A program made the translations under genes and the position numbers. The notes beneath the pieces were generated by a model, which was not told the origin of the DNA, did not search any database, and saw nothing but the letters and a program-made list of their open reading frames with translations. A DNA stretch of 64,000 nucleotides from Neurospora intermedia (Eukaryota > Ascomycota > Sordariomycetes > Sordariales > Sordariaceae): positions 1,699,001 to 1,763,000 of the forward strand of contig BTPP01000001.1 of assembly GCA_037102815.1 (NCBI GenBank). The letters run 5' to 3'. The stretch's first letter is position 1, and each line of letters begins with the position of its first letter. Shown here one piece after another: positions 1 to 9,867 of this stretch.

Positions 1-984
1 AGGAAAAGAGTCACGGTCGAAGCACAATCAGCGAACCAGCTTATATAATGAGGCTGCTCGGAGCGGAAACGGTCGGTTCCATGGTGGCGGAGCTTGTGAC
101 CGTGGAGTATGTGTGATAAATGACGGATTGCATTGCACACGCACAGAAGAACACCGGAAGACCATTGCAGTCAATGCTCACGCATTTACTCAATACCCAG
201 GGGGTTGATGTGTTGCTTGCCTCCACGCTCGATGCATCAGTTCAAGGCTCGTTGAACAACTCCGAGTACAGACAAAGAGAGATCTGATATGGACAAAGAT
301 CTTGATCGTAGTCAATCGAAAGTGCGACTTTGATGCCCATAAGGTGCCGGTAGAGGACACTGAGAACTGTGCGGCAAACACGACGAGATGGCCGATCGGA
401 GAGTTGATGTTTTCGCGAGACTGCCCGTGCCATCAGGAGGCGCACAGGCACGAGAAACATTACTGAGAAGTAGGGCCGTGCAAATGGCCATCAAGGATGC
501 GTAGGTCTCGGTGGCGGTGTTAGTGAAAAGCACCGAGTTGCGAGCCATGCTTAACATGTTTGATGATGGGCGATTCAGTAGATGTGTCCGTGTGGAAGGA
601 GCATCCCCAGTCGATTTCTATGCAAAGTACCTACACCTACTTTAGGTATTTCCCTCTAGTCGCTGGGCCTGGAACGTCTTTTCCTCATCATCCAAAGAAG
701 TTTCTGAGGAAACTAACCTTTTCCCTCCTATCAAGTTCATATGGTCTGCGCTTGGCTTGGTCCAGAGTTGGGGAAACGACATGAAACCCGACCCCCTCCC
801 CAATGGGTGTGCTTTTCGGGATTTGGCCAACGCGAGCGCTCGAACGGACGAGAAATAATCTATCAGCATCGGAAACTTCTCTTATCGTCCCTTGTGAACC
901 ACTAGCGACCTGAGCTTTGGATGACCAGTGAAAGATGACAGAAGGACCCCCAGGGGACACGATCCAGAGATCAAGAGATGCCCC
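1..984. other. Unassigned window edge, no firm gene
   Basis: I find no convincing complete gene here. On the minus strand a short frame beginning at the ATG at 557 could be spliced from a GTAATG near 465 to a CCGCACAG near 360, and would then read to a stop at 242. The product would be small and matches no family I know. Base composition is normal and there is no RIP signature. The downstream side of the gag-like ORF lies here, and I see no copia integrase or reverse transcriptase in it. Confidence 0.4.
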
Positions 985-1734
985 TCAATAGCGGCGACCG
1001 CCTTGCCTTGAACCGCCGCCATGTTCGGAAGAATGTCCATTGCGATCGCGCAGCCTCTTCATTTCTTGTTGCTCCTGTTGGTAAATGTTCAATTCTCTTT
1101 GGATGTCGTATCTGAACTTTATGATACCCGAAATCATTTCTTGGGAGTTCAAATCGTTGTACCGCCCGATTATTCGAGTTTCCAAAGTTTTGCTGTGGTA
1201 GGACGGAGACACACCTCCGTACAGACACGTTTTCATCATCTCATCCGCTATTGGCATACCGGCACGCTCAAGACGCCGTCGAAGCCATTGAGCTCTATTC
1301 AGAAACGCAACAATGTCATCGAATTGGCGATAGTGGATGGAGGTGAGCTCTCTTAGAAAGCCGAGTTTTCTGTTTGTACCGATGTTGTTATACCAGCTTT
1401 GCACCCCATCCCATAGGAATTTTGGATCGCGGTCATCCAGCTGATCGTCTGGGCCGTACCCGTCGATGTAAATAAGCCACTGGAGTCTCGCAACCAGGAC
1501 ACTCTGATTGAGGAGGTTCCAGGCGTTCGCTCTTCTGTACTTGAAGCCCCTGAGCGCGTTTATAGCTTCAGGCGTGTTACCAAGGGGAGGAGGTGTCTCT
1601 GTACCCCTTATAAACCCCTCAAGGCCACGCATCCTGAGGGTATGTATGGCAAAACATTCCCACATCTCAAAATTCTCTTCTCCTTGGAGCATGGGAATTT
1701 CGGGACGGTCGTCATCGTCTGAGGAATCATCCAT
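985..1734 (-). CDS. Copia-type retrotransposon Gag-like protein, stand-alone ORF
   Basis: A 249-residue protein read from the first true ATG at 1734. The frame is open back to 1788, but that upstream end is a TTG directly preceded by TGA. The layout matches the UBN2/Gag polypeptide of Ty1/copia elements: an N-terminal 'GEENFEMW' segment (family pattern L-x-G-x-N-[YF]-x-x-W), a middle 'FLWDGVQSWY' segment, then a helical segment ending 'GVSPSYHS' (family pattern S-L-P-x-x-Y). The tail is basic and Gly/Arg-rich (GGGSRQGGRRY), with no CCHC knuckle visible. No protease, integrase or reverse transcriptase follows, and the ORF is free of RIP stop codons. It is either a recent solo fragment or a domesticated gag. 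It lies divergent from RRP7. A 5' exon upstream of 1734 is possible. Confidence 0.6.
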   Translation of the reverse strand: MDDSSDDDDRPEIPMLQGEENFEMWECFAIHTLRMRGLEGFIRGTETPPPLGNTPEAINALRGFKYRRANAWNLLNQSVLVARLQWLIYIDGYGPDDQLDDRDPKFLWDGVQSWYNNIGTNRKLGFLRELTSIHYRQFDDIVAFLNRAQWLRRRLERAGMPIADEMMKTCLYGGVSPSYHSKTLETRIIGRYNDLNSQEMISGIIKFRYDIQRELNIYQQEQQEMKRLRDRNGHSSEHGGGSRQGGRRY

Positions 1735-2392
1735 CGTGACCGACCCGTCAGGTATATCCGCTTTTCTGGGACTGTCCTTGTCTGACAATCAGCTGATACC
1801 CAGTAGGCTGGAATTGGAAGAGTTGGAAGTGAGCCGAAAGATGTAGTTATAGCGAAGCCGAAGAACACGACATATAGCAGAGATTATAGGCGTACATGTA
1901 GAAATTTGTTACCTTTCTGTACAAGCTCTGGCAGCCAAAGCGTGAAGAAGGAACTTGTGCGACGGTGAGACAGAGATCCTTATATACCGTCTAGAGTCTT
2001 TGAACGGGCAGTACGGACAAGGCTGTCGGACACCCTGTTCACTCAGCAGCCTAAAGCCCGATGTTTGCGAGCTTTTGCGGTGGTAGACAAAGTTATATGT
2101 ATCCGAAAGTCGTCGTGTGAAGTTGGCATTTGCCTATGAGAGGGGTCAAGTTTGTAATTCCAGGGTGCGCCCAGGCACTAAAGGTACCTGTATGTTACGG
2201 CACTGATCACAACCAATCACCGTTTGGTATAATTTCACAAGGCTGAGAAGTGGGGCGCAAAAGTTTCGTGGAGAAGGCGGAATGCAGAACAAACTGAATG
2301 CTTCCATCTTCGCTCTAGTTTTCAATCTTCAAGCAGAACTAACTCGAAAACCACACTCGTCAACAGCACGTTTGTGTCTCAATCCCGTCAAG
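1735..2392. promoter_or_regulatory. Divergent intergenic region between gag-like ORF and RRP7
   Basis: A 658 bp spacer between two divergent genes, so it should hold both promoters. An in-frame ATG at 2282 would extend RRP7 by 37 residues. The extension lacks the family's N-terminal pattern, so I treat it as leader. No distinct regulatory motif stood out. Confidence 0.35.
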
Positions 2393-3364
2393 ATGGCGCC
2401 ATCCCCACAAACAATAGGCGAATTCAGCGTCCTCCCGATCTCGATCCCTCCCGTTCCGTCATTCCCTCGCAATGTCGTCCACTACCTCTACGTCCGACGA
2501 AACGCTCCCAAGATCCCCACAGCCAACGACTCCAGGAGTCTCTTTCTCGCAAATGTCCCCGTCGACAGCACAGAGCTTCACCTTCGCGCTCTTTTCGCAT
2601 CACTAGTCGGCGCCGGCCGCTTCGAGAGCGCTTCGTTCGAGGATGAGAGGAAGGAGGCCGAGGCCGTTGCCGCCGCCCTAGACGCCGCGCCCGCACAGGC
2701 GGTACGATTACTGGCTGCCCACGGAAAGAAGAGGAAACGCGAGGATCAAGAGGCTGCCGAGAGAGCCGAGGAAGAAGCTGCTGCCCGACTCCCCAGCACA
2801 TGGACCCGACCACTACGAAAGAGCGGCAGCACTGCTGTCGTGCTGCTCGCCGACGAGAAGAGCGTCCACCAGGTTCTGAAGGCGATCGCAAAGGTTCACA
2901 AATCCAAGAAATATCCCACATGGGGCGGCGAAGGAAATGTCGTGGCCGAGCGCGTACCACAGCTGGGCTCCATCTGGCTTAAGGCGCACAACCAACTTTC
3001 CTACCCCGATCGGGATCAGCTACAAGCCGCCGTGGATGCATTTTCTACCATGTTCGCCAGGAGAGAGAGAGAAGCGGCCGAGATTGCCAAGAGGCTGCGC
3101 AACGAGCCGGACGAGGACGGGTTCGTCACGGTAACACGTGGTGGAAGAAGCGCCCCGGCCACCAGGAACGAGGCCGAGGAGGCCAAGAAGAAGATGATCG
3201 AGAAGGCGGAGAAGAAGAAGCAGGAAATGACGGACTTCTACAGGTTCCAGATGAGAGAGCGCAAGAAGGCCGAGCAGGAGGAGCTGGTGAAGCGGTTCGA
3301 GGAAGACAGGCAGAAGCTGGATGCCATGCGCCAGAAGCGCGGCAAGTTTGTTCCCGAAGCATGA
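2393..3364 (+). CDS. RRP7: Ribosomal RNA-processing protein 7 (small-subunit processome)
   Basis: An intronless gene for a 323-residue nucleolar protein. In yeast, Rrp7 joins the UTP-C part of the small-subunit processome and is needed for 18S rRNA maturation. The N-terminal half carries an RRM-like fold: 'RSLFLANVP' near residues 54–62 resembles RNP2, followed by a long acidic/basic insertion. The C-terminal 85 residues are the diagnostic Rrp7 domain, beginning 'DEDGFVTVTRGGR' and continuing as a charged helix (MTDFYRFQMRERKK…, ending near KRGKFVPEA). I chose the ATG at 2393 (CAAGATGG context) over the in-frame ATG at 2282 because family similarity starts just after it. The stop is TGA at 3362–3364. 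Recognition by family motifs is strong. Confidence 0.9.
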   Translation: MAPSPQTIGEFSVLPISIPPVPSFPRNVVHYLYVRRNAPKIPTANDSRSLFLANVPVDSTELHLRALFASLVGAGRFESASFEDERKEAEAVAAALDAAPAQAVRLLAAHGKKRKREDQEAAERAEEEAAARLPSTWTRPLRKSGSTAVVLLADEKSVHQVLKAIAKVHKSKKYPTWGGEGNVVAERVPQLGSIWLKAHNQLSYPDRDQLQAAVDAFSTMFARREREAAEIAKRLRNEPDEDGFVTVTRGGRSAPATRNEAEEAKKKMIEKAEKKKQEMTDFYRFQMRERKKAEQEELVKRFEEDRQKLDAMRQKRGKFVPEA

Positions 3365-5228
3365 GCGGTATAATGTCCTACCAGGCTTTGTTACCTCTGC
3401 GACTCCAGCAATTCACAGCTATGCTTTTCTTGGGCAACTCCAACGTTTGCGACCAAGCGATTTTTTCAGGTAGCACGACACTACACAACAGGCCTGCTGG
3501 AGAGAGGGTCCGGTGTGAACTTGCGCGCGCAAGACCATGCGAGTCTCTCCAAACCTACCATTATGTCCAGGTGTGTATCTCCAGTTTGCGTTTCTTGCTT
3601 TCCATATCAAGATTCCATGATGACGCACGCGGGGCCATCAGATGTCTTTTTTTCGCCTCTGGGTCCAACTCCCATGGGTGAGAAGGCAAACGCTGACAAA
3701 AACCGCGTTCCAACAATCTTCTCAAACACTCTGAAATGTCTTGCATACCGGTTCCCGCTTATGTTACGCATTTGTTGTCGTACGTAGTTGTGCTGACTTC
3801 TGAGACCAGGAACCTCTTGGCGTCAATTGCATGGCATAGTCATTCCGCTTTCGCGGTCGTCATGGTGATATAATCTTGGAAGACCATTTACCCAACAATC
3901 ACGAAGCAAGGTGACAATCCTGGTGCAGTCAATTGGTCTTCATCGACGGCCACACAGCAGAAACCACAACGACAAGATCTGCTTGAAATGGCTTGGGAGG
4001 AGATTTTCTTTGTGCAACGGAATAGAGGACGGAAAAAGAGGCAACGGAGTTCAGGAGTTCAAAAGGATTTGGAAAGCCATTCCCAATATTTGCGAGGCTG
4101 GCAATTGTCCATAACATATATTTGCATCCTTTTTCGGAGTCGAATGGAAGGCGGAGACGGGATCATCTGTCAATCGTATCCTGCTGACGGCCTGCAGCCC
4201 CCCCAATGCAGATGTGGGATCATCACTATGCCAAGGAGGGTGGAGGAGGAGGACAGAGAAGAGGCGGATCAGGGGTCCAGCAACCATTCAGAAGAGCTTG
4301 TACGCAGGCGGGGGTTAGGGTTTTAGCCTGTACTTGTATGTTGACTTGCGTTTCAACTTGTTCTCCTGGCCGGCTTCCTTCCTTCTTCGCGGTCGCCGGC
4401 GGTGTTTGTGACGATGCGGTGTGATGAGCTACACGTAGCGGTGCCGCTGTGGTCCAGCTTTCCAGCGCTGTTGCGGCCAAGCTGTGGAGAGCCATGCCAG
4501 TTGTCCCGTAGTGGCCCGCCACAAAAGTGGGTGATCGTATCTGGATACGGGCTTGAGACGGGGTGTGAGCCGGGCCGGGGGAGGAATTGCTACAGCAACG
4601 GCCCCACCACCCAAGAAAGTAAACATGTGTGATCCTGCCGGTTCCGTTGATTCAAAGATTCGAACGCTTTACCCACACCTCCACTGCTCCAACTGCCAAC
4701 TGCAGTGCCACCCTGTATGTTGCATTCGCCAATTGTGAGGTCGGGAAAACAAGACGTCCAATTGATCGACCTTCAGCCAGCGATTGACGCCTTAAACGCC
4801 GCCCATCCGTTCGCCCACCACCAGCTCGCCAATTACCTACACCTGCGTGTGTATGTATGTGTGTGTGCGTGTGTGGTATGCAGCTCGTTGAGACCCGGAC
4901 CCCTTGACAGGTTGACATTGATTGACCCCTAACGGTCAGTCCTCTGCTGCATTACCGTTGCTGTCGCTGCTGTCAGGTTCCTGGCGCTTTGCTCCTTCCA
5001 ACCTTGACGCCAACCCAATCCATTTACAACTTGGACTTGGAACTTCGACTTCTCGTCGCAGCAGGCCGCGACAGTGGTGTAAATCGGGAAGGCCCAAACG
5101 GCCCTTGATGAGAGAAGTTTCCGAAGTCGAACCAGTTCAGTTCACTTCACTATCCTTCCAAAAACCATCGCCGCCGAGTTCGGAATGATCACGATAACCG
5201 CCTTTTACACCGCCAACAACCGCCCAAC
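3365..5228. other. Intergenic region and long leader of the ADIP-like gene
   Basis: About 1.9 kb between two same-strand genes. Short ORFs here look random. It contains a TG-rich microsatellite (about 4,848–4,877) and pyrimidine-rich stretches just before the next start codon, as is common in promoters and leaders of filamentous fungi. No RNA gene was recognised. Confidence 0.4.
4848..4877. repeat. (TG)n-type microsatellite
   Basis: Imperfect TGTG/TATG tract in the spacer upstream of the ADIP-like gene. Confidence 0.7.
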
Positions 5229-6136
5229 ATGATAATCTCAGACAACCTTCGCACGGCATCCATATACATCAACAACCAGCTGCTCTCACGCGGCCTCCTC
5301 CGCGATGGCGACACCATCGACTTCGCCTACCCGGGCGACAACGATGACGAGCTGGCCCACACAATGGGTCGTATAATGGGGGTAGTTAACGACCTGATCC
5401 TCCGGCGCGACGTACGTTTTCTTTTCTCTTCCTTGCCTTCCGCATCCTCCTTCTCCTTCTTTCCTTTCCTCCCTCTTTTCTTTAGCTAACAAACCTGTCT
5501 TCTACTGCAGCGCGACGCCGAAGCCCGCGAATCCCTCTCCCAAACCCTGCGCTCCCTCCGCGCCGAGTCCCTCCGCCAAAGCACCGACATCGTCCGACTG
5601 TCCGACAAGCTGACCGATTCCGCGCGCAAGATTGCCCTCGCCGAGCAAGAGACTGCGCACGCTCGCGCCCAATTAAAGGCTGCTGAGCAGACCGTCGCCC
5701 GTCTAAAAGAGGAGGCTGCCCGCCAGAAGAGCCTGGTCCAGCAAACGAGAAATGCGTGCGCGAATGAGATCAGGAAGCGGGATCGCATGATTGAGGGGCT
5801 GAAGAAGGCGGTGGCGGATGCGGGGAGGACAAGGGGCACGGGCCATACCAGGGGGGCGTCGAGAGACGGTGGCATGGGTAGTGGGCTAGGAGGTGTGATG
5901 AGCATCGTGGTACAGGCAGGTGAGGAGTATAATGCTGAGGCGGGCGGCAAGATGGGGGTTCCGCAGGGGATGACCGGGTCAGAAGGATATGATCTCCGGA
6001 TGGAGACGAACGGGTTCCTTGCGGAGCTGGCCAAGGGTCTCAGCGAAGAGAATGAGGTTCTACTCGGGCTGGTGAGGAGGACGGTGAAGAGGATGCAGGA
6101 GATGAGTGGATGGGATGTGGTTGCTAATGTTGTGGT

Positions 6137-6170
<34 letters not shown>

Positions 6171-8624
6171 GAAGATGAGGGCGGGGATACGAATATGGAG
6201 GGCGGAGGCGAGCTGAGGAAAGAGGAGGACGAAGGGGAAAAGCACGCTTTGGTGATTCCCACTAGCTGCGAGGAACTTCAGCGGGACCTGGAAAATGTGT
6301 TGGAGCATATGCGCATTATCTTGACGAACCCATCGTTTGTCCCCATCGAGGAGGTGGTGGTGCGCGAGGACGAGATCCATCGGTTGCGCGATGGCTGGGT
6401 CAAGATGGAGAGCCGATGGAAAGAGGCAGTTCACTTGATCGATGGCTGGCGCAATAGGATGCAGGTCAGCGGTAAGGCTGTCAACGTGGAAGAACTCAAG
6501 ATGGGTTTGCGACTTAGCCCGGTTAAGGTTAAGAACGTGGCAGAGACTGCGCATGGGTTGCAGCTGGAGATGCCAAGTGTTAGGGAAGAGGAGGATGCAG
6601 AAGAGCAGGCGGATCGCGAAGATATCGAGCGGTATCTTGAGAAGGAGAAGGCCGATGCTGCTACTGCCGCCGCCGCTGCCGCCGCCTCTACGAATGCCTC
6701 TATCCCAAGATCTCGAGATAGCTCACTCCATCTTGTACCGGCACCTTTGGGAGGTGTGCCTGACGACCCTATGGACGAGGACAGCGAGCAATCGAGCATC
6801 TTCGAGGACGACGATATTGATCTGGACGACTTGGAGGACGACGACGAGGAGCCCAACGTGGAGGTTCTTGGGCACTCGTTAATGTTGAGTTCACCGCCAC
6901 TTCCTGTGCCACCGCAACTCAGTCCGCTCAAGGATTCGCCTGCGGCGGGTAACAGGGGTGGTTTTGGACAGCCTAACTTGCGTCGAGGAGGCGGAGACTA
7001 TACCAACGACCTACGAGCAGTCGAAGTAGGCCCTCCTGTACCACCACACGCCGACAGACCGCAGCAGACGAAGAAGTCCATCCGGCCGGTGCGACAAGAA
7101 GATGATGATGCTCCAGTTTCTGAAAGGGAACAGTCACGTCCATCTACTGCGCCGTCTGCTACATCTCCCGGTAGCATCAAGCTGGTCAAGGCAGAGGCAT
7201 ACGGACCCAAAGCGGCAAGTGCAGCGAGGAAGCGGCCAGGGACAGCCACAACGGTTCCGACAGGCCCCACTACTAGGACGCGGTCACGTACACGTACGGC
7301 TGAGTCGGACCGTGAAGCTCCTGCTCCTGCTGCACCTGTGACCAGATCGCGAGCCCGTGAGGAAGCCGCTACATCTGGTGGGACTGGACGAACACAGACA
7401 ACAGCCGCGAGAAAAGCGGCCGCTGATAGGTCTAAACCGCCTATCACACGTGCTGCACCCTTCAGTACGGCACCAGGAGCAAGAAGCAAGAGTCAAACCC
7501 GGTCACTCACATCATCCGGTAAAAGTAAGGAGACCGAGAGCAAGACGGGCCCCAAGTTTGCCCCCGGTCATAGGCGAACCAACTCAGAGAAGACGACCTA
7601 TTCCAACGCCAGCGGCCCTGGCACTCCCGGAAGGGAAAGGGAGGCAGCAGGCACTAACTCCCGACCTACCACCTCCAGCGGGCTTACCAAGACAAGGGAA
7701 GCCACACTTCTTGCCCAATCACCCAAGCTCGCACCATCACCCAGGTTCACCAAGGGCCTAGCCACCGCCAACAACAGCGAGAACGGCAGCTCAACTGATA
7801 GCGCGAACCGCAGCGGCGGCGGTGCCATCTCCCAATCTCCCATCATCCCCAACCGCTCGCCCAAGCGAACCGGCAACTCGCGTCTCCCACTGCCTCGGAC
7901 AGGGCTCGTTAATACCGCTGCCCTCCAGGCACAGCAGAGCCCACTCAACGTGGCAGCCATCGCCGCCAAGCTAGCCGCTTCTGAACGAGAGGCTGACGCG
8001 GCTCGGGTGAGAGCCAAGCTGAAGGCCATGAAGATGTCAAAACAGGAGAGCGTGAATCCCTCTCAGTCTCAACGGTCCGCCAATGGTGCCAGCCAGAGAC
8101 AAAGCAAGAACCAAAGCCAAAGCCAAAGCCAAAGCCAAAGCCAAAGCCAAAACCAAAACGAGAAGCAATCCGAAGACAACCAAAACACTAACAACAACGG
8201 CCGCGCTACCCCCATGGACTGCGACGACAATGATGAAAACGAACTCATCATCGAACGCCGCCGCGCCGGCACACCCAGAGGCAGGCAAGAGAAAACCCCC
8301 AAAACAGCCAGCAGAGCGGCCCGCGAACAGGAGGCGGAGCTCTTTGACTTTGAACCAGAAGATGAAGTCGATGAGCTCGCCGGACCGGAGAACCATCACT
8401 ACAGCATGGGGATGGGAATGGAAAAGTTGCATGTGCAGAAGAGAAAGAGAGAGAAGATGAGGACGAGCAGGACGGCCAGCAGGAGGAGGAGTACTCTGAA
8501 CCCCTGGGAACTGCAGAGTTTGCTTCAGGGGAGTGTCAATGTGCCGCCTCCCTTAATGCCCCCGCCACCGAATCCAATGACAGCTGGGATGGGGATGACT
8601 ACTGATGTTGGGATGGAAGGTTAG
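5229..8624 (+). CDS. ADIP/SSX2IP/Msd1-like coiled-coil protein
   Basis: Two exons, 5229–5411 and 5511–8624, give 1,098 residues. The 99 bp intron starts GTACGT, ends CTGCAG and has GCTAAC upstream of the acceptor. It falls in phase 0 after '…LILRRD'. The N-terminus (MIISDNLRTASIYINNQLLS, then 'GLLRDG') matches the fungal afadin/alpha-actinin-binding (ADIP) family. A Glu/Arg/Gln-rich coiled coil follows at about residues 62–150. Family members human SSX2IP and fission yeast Msd1 act at centrosomes or spindle pole bodies to anchor microtubule minus ends, so a similar role is likely but inferred. The rest is low complexity: polyQ near 210, polyAla, acidic runs, a Ser/Thr/Pro/Arg-rich region and a Ser-Gln repeat. 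It is long for the family and probably disordered. The stop is TAG at 8622. Confidence 0.75.
5412..5510 (+). other. Intron of the ADIP-like gene
   Basis: GTACGT donor, GCTAAC branch site near 5485 and CTGCAG acceptor. Removal joins the ATG exon to the long downstream frame in phase 0. Confidence 0.85.
6138..6170 (+). repeat. CAG/CAA trinucleotide repeat (polyglutamine)
   Basis: About 11 consecutive Gln codons, CAG interrupted by CAA, inside the ADIP-like coding region. Confidence 0.9.
8111..8158 (+). repeat. Hexanucleotide CCAAAG repeat coding Ser-Gln dipeptides
   Basis: Six perfect CCAAAG units followed by two CCAAAA variants, encoding SQSQ then NQNQ inside the ADIP-like gene. The length divisible by three keeps the frame open. 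Confidence 0.9.
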
Positions 8625-9867
8625 ATAGATTAGGCTGACAAGGCATGGATGGCTAGGAAAGGTCCCGGGGGTAGATGGTGTCATGGTATGGTTCCATGTT
8701 TTGCATTGCTGCATAGTGTTGGTGTTTGTTTTGGTTATTTCTGGTGTGCTGGCTGACCTGACTAGGGTGGTTGGTTTGTAACGAAGACTCTGGTCTGGTG
8801 AATGATGGGTCTTCCGGGTCCATCCGGCTTTAGATACGGCCGCCATTTTCATTTTGGTTTTTCCTGCTATGGTATAAGTAAAAGGTATCGTTTAGTTTAC
8901 CTTTTGATGGCACGCGTGGGATAATGATGATAATGACTTTTCTTTCTGGATTCTGTCTGGTCTAATGTCTAAAATGGTTCACGCCGCTGCCAGGTTGATA
9001 TGGATGGTTCGTGTATACCATAAAAGAGCATAATGGCATATAGAAAAAGGATGCATGGTTTTGGATGTAAGGCTCGTTGCGCACTGTCTGCCTTGGCGGG
9101 ATGGAGTGTTTGTAATATCTCTTAACAAAAACCGCCTACTATCTGGATATCTACCTATCATTGGCGTCCATGATCGACGACAATAGTCCACCTCCCAGAT
9201 AGCAACAGCATTATTGATTCTTATCTGACCAAGTGTGGCATTAGGGGCTCAAGTCCCGATTACAAGGGCAGTAATCGCCTTTACAATGTTACCTTCTTTG
9301 ACTAATCTCGAACCTGTTCCGTAAAGCTCCGGTAAGATTTGGTTATGAAAACGACTTTCATGTTGTCGGCGTTTGGAATCCGGGCAGATGATAGGAGGAC
9401 GAGGACGGTCCGTTAGATGCGGCACTGCTGCGGGGTAAGTCAATGACAAATGTGGGGTTGGTTTCCGTCGCCCGCCGTCTCCGAGAGGCCGATAGAGCTC
9501 CGGGGGGGGCATTCCTCTTCGGGACCACTATCCTCCAAGGAGCAGGCAGTTGTCAACCTATACGGCGTCAGAAGTGCTTGTCTATAGCATCTGTAAGTAA
9601 TCGTCCTGCAGGAACATCCAATTGCCTCTTCTTACTCGCTCTTCACTTTGGAATTGGTGACGATCACGACGTCGACGAGATACTCACCCCTTCTTTTACA
9701 AGGCTAGAATATAACTCACGATTGTTGTTTCCTCTTTAGTGATAGTGTGATACCGAGAGACTTCGGGTATAAAGAGAGAGCAAGAGACTGTTGTTGTATC
9801 ACTCACACTTCCGCTTCACTATCCATCCCATAAGCCCTCTTCCATCAGATACCCAAAAGACCTCATC
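8625..9867. other. Intergenic region upstream of 5-oxoprolinase
   Basis: A 1.2 kb spacer holding the 3' end of the ADIP-like transcript and the promoter/leader of the 5-oxoprolinase gene. A TATAAAGAGAGAG element near 9,769 lies about 100 bp before the start codon and could be a TATA-like element. No other gene is visible. Confidence 0.4.

Noticed and set aside
1735-1788. Upstream extension of the gag-like ORF
   Set aside because: The frame begins at TTG, is directly preceded by TGA, and has no ATG before 1734.
2282-2392. 37-residue extension of RRP7 from an upstream ATG
   Set aside because: It has no family similarity, and the downstream ATG has a good context and fits family length.
4310-4325. 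Telomere-like TTAGGG
   Set aside because: Only one unit is present, with no tandem array, so it is chance.
5486-6931. Several long minus-strand frames rich in Ser/Pro/Leu runs
   Set aside because: They are antisense shadows of the repetitive ADIP-like coding region.
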